Shown here: in pieces, positions 57,000-64,000 of the stretch
Layout of the letters: each line of letters starts with the position of its first letter
How positions within the stretch are numbered: the first letter of the stretch is position 1
Source: Turritopsis dohrnii
Lineage: Eukaryota > Cnidaria > Hydrozoa > Anthoathecata > Oceaniidae
DNA length: 64,000 nt
Direction of reading: 5' to 3'
Assembly: GCA_027922465.2 (NCBI GenBank)
Contig: BQMF02000599.1
Coordinates: 124,001 to 188,000, forward strand
Notes under the pieces: generated by a model
What the model saw: only the letters and a program-made list of their open reading frames with translations
Told to the model about the DNA's origin: nothing
The model's database searches: none
Translations under genes and position numbers: made by a program

Positions 57000-57720
57000 A
57001 TACTACTTGCTGATAATATCCGACAAGCAGTGGACTCCGGAAATCTGGTCGGTGCAGCTTTAATAGATTGGTCCAAGGCTTTCAATAAAACGAGCCATTC
57101 AATGCTGTTACATAAGTTAAAGTCATTTGGAATACATATGGTATGGTTTAGTAGTTTAGTGACTTCAACAGAAAGCAGTTCTGTGTCATCGAAAACGGCA
57201 AGCTGGAAATGATGGTCATTACATGCGGCGTCACACAGGAATCCATTTTAGGTCCCTTGTTATTTTTAATATATTTCAATGATTTTGAACAATGCCTCGA
57301 ACGTACACAAGTCATAAAATTCGCCGATGATGCCGTTATATACTTTTCCACAACATCAACAGCAGAAGTCGAAGAAGCGTTAAATAAGGAGCTGAAAAAC
57401 ATGTCTAATTTTTTCGAGCTAAGCCAACTGGTAATACATCTTAACAAGGGCAAGACCGAGTCAATAGTGTTCTCTACGTCCAAAAAACTGTCAAATTCAG
57501 ACCGCGATATTACTCTATGGTATAAACACCTGTGTATCAAGTCTATCGAAAAGTGCAAGTATTTGGGGACACCACTAAGCAATGCACTTTCTTTAAAGGA
57601 TAACTTTGATAAAAAAAAAACAACTTCAAAATTACGGTTATTGTCGTCACTTCGCACCTGAATGAAGAAGCTAAGTTGAAGATATACCAAGGAATGATTT
57701 AGCCCGGTATAAAGTATAAC
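57000..57720 (+). pseudogene. LINE reverse transcriptase fragment, frameshifted
   Basis: Frame 1: GNLVGAALIDWSKAFNKTSH SMLLHKLKSFGI (RT motif A; the usual Asp in KAFD is Asn here). After a stop near 57212, another frame: ITCGVTQESILGPLLFLIYF and VIKFADDAVIYFS (motif C, ADD), then CIKSIEKCKYLGTPLS. The pattern is that of Jockey/CR1-type LINEs. Frame breaks and the lack of endonuclease upstream show a dead, truncated copy. Confidence 0.8.
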
Positions 57721-58470
57721 TGTACCATGAAGGTAAATGTCGCGGAAACCCAAAGGTGAAAACTCCGAACCCTAGACAGAAAGATTTCAAAACGTCAAAC
57801 AACCTCCAGTGTAGAGCACGAATTGGAAAAGCATCTTGTCCTCCTGGTTAGTAAATGTTTGGAGAACAAGGTATGCGAAAACATAGTTTGAATTAAATCG
57901 TCACGAAAAGTAAACACGTAACAATGGAATGCTGATTAAAATACTTAATATGATGCTACAATTTGCTAAATTTGGTTTCTTTCCACTACTGATACATGCT
58001 ACAACATAACCTACCAATTGAAATTCGTGCCAAAGAAAAATTTAACGTTTTAAGAAAGTCTATTATAAATTATTTTATGTTGGGGACATTTGGAACCGAA
58101 AAGTAGATTCTTTTTCTTTGGGTAGCAAATAAAGACAAAGTAATAAGTTGAAGACAATAAGTTAAAGCAAATCACAAGAATGTGATAATGTGTTGTTTTT
58201 TTGTTGTTGTTTCTTTGTTTGTAGAGGAGGTTAGTGGACATCGTTTTGCATAAATCATCAAGGATTGTTTTCAAGTTGTAGTTGCTGTAGCATGATACCA
58301 ATTTCTAGTTTCCACTTGTGTCATCTTTTTCTAATCAAAATCGAGGTCAATGTGATCAATAACAAAAGCTTATGGAGTCCATAATACCCAATGAGTGCAT
58401 CCAGTATCTGCCATCTGGATTAGACACTGTGTGTAATAACAATGATTCCTTTTTAAATTCATCTTTTCAA
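57721..58470. other. Intergenic, no gene recognised
   Basis: May still contain decayed LINE 3' sequence up to about 57900 (for example ISKRQTTSS-like translation), but nothing that can be named with confidence. Confidence 0.4.
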
Positions 58471-58766
58471 CTTATTTATTTATTTGGTATTGGTTTTCGT
58501 GGCTAGCCTCACTCAGTTGCTATTGCATCTGCTTTCCAGGAGGGGCCACGGGTTAGGTTGGAGGCTCCGAAGTATTTGACACCCCCATGAGTGACACAAA
58601 CCCAATCAAGGGCCTGTGTTTTTCTGGATTACCTCCTGCAACACCCGATGTATCATCAACTCAACTTCCCTCACATGGCATGGGTCGCCGCCAAGGGGAA
58701 TTGAACCCCGATCTCCCGCGTGGAATACGAGAGTGAAAACCACTATACTACGATATGCTAAGAAGA
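58471..58766 (-). mobile_element. tRNA-derived SINE (second family)
   Basis: On the minus strand the head reads CGTAGTATAGTGGTTTTCAC (A box), then CACGCGGGAGATCGGGGTTC AATTCCCC with a consensus B box at 58694-58708. The head resembles animal tRNA-Asp/Gly; the position equal to the anticodon reads TCC, but the stem has wobble pairs. A body of about 180 bp follows and the 3' end is an AAATAAATAAATAAG tail at 58471-58487. It is different from the SINE at 11698. Confidence 0.8.
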
Positions 58767-59238
58767 TATGTTAAGTTGGCTTCTGGATCAGTTGGAAATA
58801 AATGATTAATGGAAAAAGGTATTTTACTTCTAAACATGCAGGCTCACAACCAGAAACAAATTACAAATTGAATATTTGTTCTTTTCATCGATGCTGTGAT
58901 AAAACATAAAACAACTCTTCCAGTCAATAATATTTAAAATCACTAGCTATAATCTTTACTGTCAAGGTCAGTTGGTAAAAATATCAAATAATTGAAAATA
59001 TCTGGATAATGCAACATTGGCGACCAGAACTTGATACCATTATTCTCATCCATCCAACCCTTTGTTATCATGAAAGGATCAGGGATCATATCGTCTAATT
59101 TCAGTTTGTAGATGTATTCAGTTCATTCTCAATTTCAACAGCAGATTTTACTGGTTCAACATCATTCTCCATAGCTGTAAACACTCTAGTAACCAACTCT
59201 TGTTTTCGTCCAGTTAAAAGCAAATCACGGACTCTCAA
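58767..59238. other. Intergenic, no gene recognised
   Basis: AT-rich stretch between the SINE and the next MITE copy, with no repeat or ORF worth naming. Confidence 0.4.
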
Positions 59239-59358
59239 CCCAGTGGGCGAATTTGTTGAAAAACCACTACGAAGGAGAGTGCATTTCTACAGAAACATAA
59301 AACTATTTCAATAAAAATGTTCTTTATCGCAGTGACTTTTGAAGATTTTCGGAAGTAG
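59239..59358 (-). mobile_element. CCCAGT foldback MITE, copy 8
   Basis: Starts CCCAGTGGGCGAATTTGTTG with GGAGAGTGCATTTCTACAGA and ATGTTCTTTATCGCAGTGAC. The far end is decayed (TTTTCGGAAGTAG instead of ACTGGG). Confidence 0.75.
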
Positions 59359-59474
59359 TTTAAAAAGCTCTTTTATGGGCCCCAAATGGGAGGCCTATCG
59401 CTAGAATTTAATGAGTTGCATGAAAAATGATAACTTTGTTAATAATAAATGTCAAGTTTGACCAGGCTTTATTA

Positions 59475-59724
59475 CGGTGGCCCCTATGTGCCAACATAAA
59501 GTAAAATGTTTTTTAAAAAGCAGAAAAAAAATGAGCTTCTCAAGAAATATCGTTTTGTTGAAAACTCGCAATTTTGCCAGTTTTTGAAAAAACTTGCAAT
59601 TTTGCGAGTTATGATAAAAAGTCGCAATTTTGCGAATTTTGATGAAAACTTGCAATTTCGAAAACTTACAAAAGTTTTATTAAAAGAGTGTGTTACTTCA
59701 TGTTGGCACATATAGGACCCACCG
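59475..59724. mobile_element. 250 bp TA-flanked MITE with internal 33 bp repeats
   Basis: Left CGGTGGCCCCTATGTGCCAA and right TTGGCACATATAGGACCCAC CG are inverted; TA lies outside both (59473-59474, 59725-59726). The inside carries about four units of ACTTGCAATTTTGCGAGTT type (59560-59660). Confidence 0.8.
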
Positions 59725-60362
59725 TACTTTATGTACTTAAAAGAAGTGAATCGAATAGTGAAAAAGAAATTACGTCAAGAAAGAAGAAATGTATGTTATT
59801 TCCATTATAAGTCACGGAAGTGAAAAAAACAAAACAAAACAATAGTAGAATAAGTATGCTAACTTCGTGAATGAAGTGATGAAATATCAAGGTAATGTAC
59901 TTTTAAAAGTTGGATATGTAAAACCTTCCAAAATTCAAAGGCTACGTTCCATCATTAGAGCTTACATTTCGTTATTAGTGGAGTGTTGCCGACTCTAAAT
60001 TGCAGACTAATTGCCATTTTTGGCTGGAGTAGGAGTAGGAATAAAATAATAGGAAACACCAGCCTAAGACCGAAATTAAGATTCCTTATAAAAAAATAAC
60101 TGACAAGTAGCTATAATAGCATTGCAACATTCAAACTGGGGGTAAGATTTATGTGACTGCTTGCTCAGGGAGCAAATTAAATGCAACTAATTTAAGTTAA
60201 CTGTGTTTCTTTTCAATATTTATGCATTAGCCAGAGTTATAATGGAATAAGATTTAAATTAGTCATAAATGTCCAAGAATGCTTTCACAGCTCTAGTTGT
60301 CCAAATGATACAGTAACCTAATTGCTTCAGGGACACCATTCACAACACCAATATAAGTAATA
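59725..60362. other. Intergenic, no gene recognised
   Basis: No ORF or repeat that I can name in this 0.6 kb. Confidence 0.4.
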
Positions 60363-60964
60363 CAGTGTGTTTCAAAAATAAGGCTACCCAAAAAATTATT
60401 CACTGTAGCGTTTCACATTGAAATGTCAAATATTTCAGAAGTTATAAGGGATTTTATCCGACATTTTATTAGTCTATTTTGTTATGATCAATTAACACTT
60501 CGATATAATAGCAGTCAAGTCGTAAAAAATCCAAGAACACTATTAAAAGCACAAATATCTTTTTTGTTTCTCTACACGTGCTGTACACAACACAGCTCTT
60601 CTCCTCAGCTTTAGCTACTGCACACGTCTTAAGTGCAGAAATAATTTTCTCATATGGGAGTTTGTTAATTACTTCCCACTTATTTACAAAGAAAGTTGTA
60701 AATTTATTTGAATTTTAATCACAACATTAAATGTAATTGCTATTATATCGAAGTGTCAATTGATCATAAAAAATCAGACTAATAAAATGTCGGATAAAAT
60801 CTCTTATAACATCTGAAATATTTGACATTTAAATATCATTTTAATGTCATTGGATAGCCCTTCTCTTTCTATTTCTTTTAGTATAAAACTTTTCTTATAT
60901 TAAGAATCATGTCAAGCGCTACAGTGAATAATTTTTTGGGTAGCCTTATTTTTGAAACACACTG
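60363..60964. mobile_element. Mariner/Tc1-like foldback MITE, 602 bp, about 150 bp arms
   Basis: CAGTGTGTTTCAAAAATAAG GCTACCC is inverted at the right end, with TA duplicated (60361-60362, 60965-60966). Beyond the ends, GAAATGTCAAATATTTCAGA, TTTTATCCGACATTTTATTA and TATGATCAATTAACACTTCG are also inverted between 60420-60510 and 60735-60840. The transcript would form a long hairpin. No transposase. Confidence 0.88.
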
Positions 60965-60966
60965 TA

Positions 60967-61616
60967 TATGTAAAGCATCAAAAAAAAATTAACAGCGCAG
61001 TTCAACACGTAGCAAAGCTTTTTTCACAGCAATTGCACTGATATCCAGCTTTTGTTCACCATCATCACGTAATGAAAATTTGAAATTTCTATAAGAACAA
61101 GCAAGCACATTCAACTGCAAATTGGAAGTTTTTTTTTTTTTTTTTTTTTAATCGATATATTTCCTGCATCCATCAATATGGTTCTTCTTACAGAGAAAGC
61201 GTATAGGATAAAATATATATGCATGGTGTTACGTATACCGTAAACGCTCTAATAAGCGCCCACTCTCTAATAAGCGCCCCTCTCTAATAAGCGCCCACCT
61301 TAAAATCCAAAAAATTGAATAAGCGCCCACTCTCTAATAAGCGCCCCCTACGTGGCAGGGGGGCGTTTATTAGAAATCTTTTACTATACAGGGGGCGCTT
61401 ATTAGAATTTATATCTGTACGCAACCAAGAAGCGGGTAAAAAAATAAAAGCGTTTAAAAGCTGATTTAATAACTGTATTTCAAAATCATATTAAGTAAAG
61501 TTCAAAAAAGAAGGAAATTTCCTATGATAAACTTTTTCTTGATGAAATAGCTCTAAGGTAACAAATTTCTTCTTTCTTTTTGACATTTCTTCATCCAGTA
61601 CACGGCTGCCGTCCGT
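60967..61616. repeat. Intergenic with AATAAGCGCCC transposon-end repeats (61237-61412)
   Basis: CTCTAATAAGCGCCC occurs four times at 61246-61345 and GGGGCGCTTATTAGA twice in inverted orientation at 61360-61407, next to a TACCGTAAACG start. This is the terminal region of a DNA transposon with subterminal repeats; the family cannot be named. A long T run lies at 61131-61150. Confidence 0.6.
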
Positions 61617-61943
61617 TTACAGTTTGTAAAACATTCGAATTTTGCTGGTACAACAAGCCCTAACTTCACGTTTCCGTTTGCCTATCACGGTTACTTTGAT
61701 AAAATTTTCCTTGCTGTTGTTAAGAAAATGATAAAGAAGGCTAGAAAGTTCAATTGGTACGTGTCCAACCAGCTCTTTCTCTTTATTTTCGGTAGTTTTG
61801 TAAATTCCTATGGCATGTCTATCGTATTTTAACGCTTCTCCTCTTTTGTCATGGTTTGCATCAAGTTCTTCTTGAAGGTACGGGTTCCATGTAGTTTTAT
61901 ACACATGATGTCCTCTTATAAGACTTCTAAATTTGATTTTATT
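61617..61943 (-). CDS. HIRAN-like orphan ORF, N-terminally incomplete
   Basis: Open for 108 codons after a TGA at 61944-61946. No ATG precedes the conserved start, so it may be an exon or a broken copy. Conserved order: IRGHHVYKTTWNPYLQEELD, YDRHAIGIYKT, ELVGHVPIELSSLLYHFLN, ENFIKVTVIGKRKREV. The [GH]-H-V-Y-K..W.P, then [DR]-[RH]-A-[IV].[IV] and V-G-H-[VL]-P pattern resembles the HIRAN fold, known from helicase-linked DNA-end binding. Many invertebrate genomes have numerous stand-alone ORFs of this type of unknown function. It lies about 160 bp from the gag ATG of the DIRS-like element and points away from it. A second fragment is at 24536-24763. Confidence 0.55.
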   Translation of the reverse strand, partial: NKIKFRSLIRGHHVYKTTWNPYLQEELDANHDKRGEALKYDRHAIGIYKTTENKEKELVGHVPIELSSLLYHFLNNSKENFIKVTVIGKRKREVRACCTSKIRMFYKL

Positions 61944-62104
61944 TCATGAAAATCTCCGTCGATCTAATATTGGATAATCGAGCCCATTCTCTATCATATT
62001 GGAACCCAGACTCCACAGCACCCTCTTTCGACTCTTTTCGCAGCAGCAACAGCAGCAATATTGTGGAAGATTGTTATCGATAATTATCTGTTTCTTATTA
62101 CAAC
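61944..62104 (+). other. Presumed 5' terminal region of the DIRS1-like element
   Basis: 160 bp between the HIRAN-like ORF and the gag ATG. It contains GAGCCCATTCTCTATCATAT, a CAGCAGCAACAGCAGCAATA run and an AT-rich leader. The inverted terminal repeat expected of DIRS1-like elements should begin here, but its partner is outside the window, so the boundary cannot be set. Confidence 0.35.
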
Positions 62105-62782
62105 ATGAATGAAGAAGGGGAAAACCAAATTCTTCAAAGCACAGGAGTGGACGATGAAGTTCAAAATATTTACGATGTAGAGACTACCGAGCGTATTGAC
62201 GAAGGTAACACACGAAAACGATCCCTTACTCATGTGAGTGAACAAGAGGGGGAACCGAGTTATAAAAGAGAACGATTCGAGCCTTTGCCCGATGAGGCAT
62301 TAAATGTATGGGCTCTACCTGAAGAACTGGCGAATTATGCCAATAAGTATATGTTGAAGTTTGTCAATGACAAAACTATCATGGACACTGTTTTGAAAGA
62401 AAATCCAGTGCCATCGAACTTGGTTATGCCTGGAAAAATGGACGACTTCTTCAGAGAGTTATTGATTGAACAAAAGAAGAGGTCTGAAAGTGCTTTGGAT
62501 GCAACACTGGAACGGATACAGCATAAAACTCTGTCTGTTTTTGGCCCACTGAGTAGGATTTGGTTAATTATCGAAGATGCATTGGCTGGTGAACAGGATC
62601 AGTGTGATTTGAGTTTGGACGAAATCTCAAATTATATAGAACAAACTGTCATGATGCTTGGACAAGCATTCAATAGTCTTTCTTACCATCGTAGACTGAA
62701 TGCTTTGACTGCTGTCATGAGTGACAACAAGAAAGCTAAGAGTACTATACGAGACCAAGCATCGATCTTGGAACAGAATTAA
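62105..62782 (+). CDS. Gag-like ORF1 of a DIRS1-like element, stopped at 62780
   Basis: 225 codons from ATG at 62105 to TAA at 62780-62782. The N-terminus is acidic, a basic patch follows (NTRKRSLTHV; YKRERFEPLP), then WALPEELANYANKYM and a helical C-terminal half: YIEQTVMMLGQAFNSLSYHR RLNALTAVMSDNKKAKS. The last block (LLGQA.N.LSY.RR...L..LM.D.KKAK) is characteristic of DIRS1 ORF1 proteins. The same frame stays protein-like after the TAA (LFGHQFRKHVVDTAKAM KES, then a basic NKRPFRKSP tail), so the stop looks like a nonsense mutation or a readthrough site. The TAA is followed by ACTACT. The next ORF starts about 100 nt later in another frame. Confidence 0.82.
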   Translation: MNEEGENQILQSTGVDDEVQNIYDVETTERIDEGNTRKRSLTHVSEQEGEPSYKRERFEPLPDEALNVWALPEELANYANKYMLKFVNDKTIMDTVLKENPVPSNLVMPGKMDDFFRELLIEQKKRSESALDATLERIQHKTLSVFGPLSRIWLIIEDALAGEQDQCDLSLDEISNYIEQTVMMLGQAFNSLSYHRRLNALTAVMSDNKKAKSTIRDQASILEQN

Positions 62783-64000
62783 ACTACTCTATTTGGACAC
62801 CAATTTCGCAAGCATGTGGTGGATACAGCAAAGGCTATGAAGGAATCCAAAGAGGTGTATAATCAGCGTGGTCGTCGTAACAATGAACAGCATAACAAAC
62901 GGCCCTTTCGAAAGAGCCCCTCATTTCATCAGAGAGAAAATGGGGGGCGAACTGCGTCGTTCTTCAAACACCCGAAGAGCAGACAAGAATACAGTGGCAA
63001 CAAGCACACATTCTCTGGTAAGAAAGGAAAACAGAAGGGAACCTTTCTGCAACCAGGCTTCAAAATTGATGGCAGTAAAACAGCTGCAAGTAACATCAAT
63101 GATCCCATTGAGTCAGCTTACCAATATCCATCCTCTAGTAAAGAATTTGTTTGCCAAACAGCAGTTTCAAAATTGCCCTCTTGCAGGAAGACTGCAATAT
63201 TTTATAAAAAATTGGCAAAAAGTAACAAGCGACCCAGAAATTTTGAATTGGGTGGCAGGTTTAGAAATTCCTTTCAGTCAGAAACCCTTGCAATTTCAAT
63301 ATCCACAACAAACGAAAATGAGTGTGGACCAAACACTTCTGATAAACCAAGAAATAGAAGCCATGTTGCAGAAAGGGGCCATTCAAAGAGTACCCTCAGA
63401 GAGAGGGGAATTTGTGAGCAATTTATTTATAGTGCCCAAAAGGGACGGAGGGAACAGGCCTGTGATAAATCTAAAAAACCTGAACAGTCACATTCCATAC
63501 CAGCACTTCAAGATGGAGGGGCTCCATGTTTTGAAGGAAATGTTGCAGGAGGGGGATTGGATGTGCAAAATAGACCTAAAGGATGCGTACTTTTGTGTCC
63601 CACTTCACAAAAAATCCAGGAAGTATGTCCGGTTTCAATGGCAAGGAAGTTTATACGAATTCCTTTGCCTATGTTTCGGCCTTGGTCCAGCACCAAGGAT
63701 ATTTACAAAACTTCTAAAAATTCCGATTGCAATTTTACGCCGTATCAACATCCGGATCATCATCTATCTCGACGATATGCTCTTGATGAGTCAAACAAAA
63801 GATCATTTGAAGATGGCACAAGACACTCTAACCTACCTCCTGCAACACTTGGGTTTTGTCATAAACCTAAAGAAGTCCATATTGACACCTGTTCAGAGAA
63901 TAGAATTTTTGGGCATGAAAATCGACTCAGTCGACATGACATTGACATTACCACAGGGGAAGGTAGCAAAATTAGTGAGCCAATGTCAAGAGTTAGTGGA
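62783..64000 (+). CDS. Long frame continuing gag, overlapping the RT, open to the window edge
   Basis: The ORF1 frame has no stop from 62783 to 64000 (406 codons). The first part is clearly gag-like and basic. From about 63170 it overlaps the RT coding frame, where translations such as RNSFQSETLAISISTTNENE and SEPMSRVSG match nothing I know. Overlapping ORFs are a known habit of DIRS1-like elements, but an open second frame over the RT core could also be a shadow of codon use. Confidence 0.4.
62883..64000 (+). CDS. Reverse transcriptase of the DIRS1-like element, 3'-partial
   Basis: Open in frame from an ATG at 62883 (also 62940 and 63069) to the window end, overlapping ORF1 in a different frame. 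After a variable N-terminus: CPLAGRLQYFIKNWQKVTSD, then EAMLQKGAIQRVP, GEFVSNLFIVPKRDGGNRPV INLKNLN, catalytic Asp in CKIDLKDAYFCVPLH, FGLGPAPRIFTKLL, and YLDD at 63765-63776, followed by LGFVINLKKSILTP and EFLGMKID. The WQ..T.D..IL..V.G..I.F leader and these blocks are those of DIRS1-type RTs. It is clearly different from the element at 34931-39889. RNase H, YR and the 3' terminal repeat lie beyond 64000. No break in the RT is seen. Confidence 0.88.
   Translation, partial: MNSITNGPFERAPHFIREKMGGELRRSSNTRRADKNTVATSTHSLVRKENRREPFCNQASKLMAVKQLQVTSMIPLSQLTNIHPLVKNLFAKQQFQNCPLAGRLQYFIKNWQKVTSDPEILNWVAGLEIPFSQKPLQFQYPQQTKMSVDQTLLINQEIEAMLQKGAIQRVPSERGEFVSNLFIVPKRDGGNRPVINLKNLNSHIPYQHFKMEGLHVLKEMLQEGDWMCKIDLKDAYFCVPLHKKSRKYVRFQWQGSLYEFLCLCFGLGPAPRIFTKLLKIPIAILRRINIRIIIYLDDMLLMSQTKDHLKMAQDTLTYLLQHLGFVINLKKSILTPVQRIEFLGMKIDSVDMTLTLPQGKVAKLVSQCQELV

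Noticed and set aside
58680..58766. Functional tRNA gene on the minus strand
   Set aside because: The acceptor stem does not pair and the sequence continues into a SINE body with an AAAT tail.
59452..59715. Overlapping ORFs at 59.5-59.7 kb on both strands
   Set aside because: They are translations of the internal ACTTGCAATTTTGCGAGTT repeats of a MITE.

Overview
The window reads as AT-rich, intron-rich, transposon-rich nuclear DNA of an animal, probably an invertebrate. The evidence is three spliced metazoan metabolic or redox genes with GT-AG introns, no bacterial-style gene packing, and a repeat load made of DIRS-order, Penelope-like, LINE, hAT, PIF/Harbinger-like and many foldback or MITE-type elements. 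A cnidarian or another early-branching animal would fit this repeat mix, but the species cannot be fixed from sequence alone.

Layout. 363-2956 (+) holds the last ten exons of pyridoxal kinase, with the first exon(s) outside the window. 4843-10917 (-) is a complete 15-exon NADPH oxidase of the NOX2 type, 583 codons by my splicing, convergent with the kinase. 11-34.9 kb has no convincing host gene. It contains a tRNA-derived SINE, a minisatellite, a 0.18 kb tandem duplication, several TA-flanked inverted-repeat transposons, a composite PIF/Harbinger-like element with nested MITEs, a hAT element whose transposase has one in-frame stop, and a Harbinger transposase relic. 34931-39889 (-) is a nearly full-length tyrosine-recombinase retrotransposon (gag-like, RT/RNase H and YR ORFs) with split direct repeats in the order A1-ORFs-B1-A2-B2. 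44504-55202 (-) is a complete 14-exon homogentisate 1,2-dioxygenase gene (438 codons by my splicing), whose second intron of about 7.2 kb is filled with DNA transposons. 55.7-57.8 kb carries broken Penelope-like and LINE reverse transcriptases. 58.5-61.4 kb carries a second SINE and MITEs. 61617-61943 (-) is a HIRAN-like orphan ORF. 62105-64000 (+) is the 5' part of a second, DIRS1-like element that runs off the window.

The host genes do not form a pathway together: PDXK (vitamin B6 salvage), NOX (superoxide production) and HGD (tyrosine breakdown) are ordinary neighbours. The interest lies in the mobile DNA: a YR retrotransposon whose internal B1-A2 junction matches its own joined ends, a second DIRS element with a long frame overlapping its RT, one foldback family with eight copies in the window, and several families that can be defined by their terminal repeats and target duplications. 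All exon joins are manual, from splice sites, reading phase and remembered family patterns. No alignment or database search was run.
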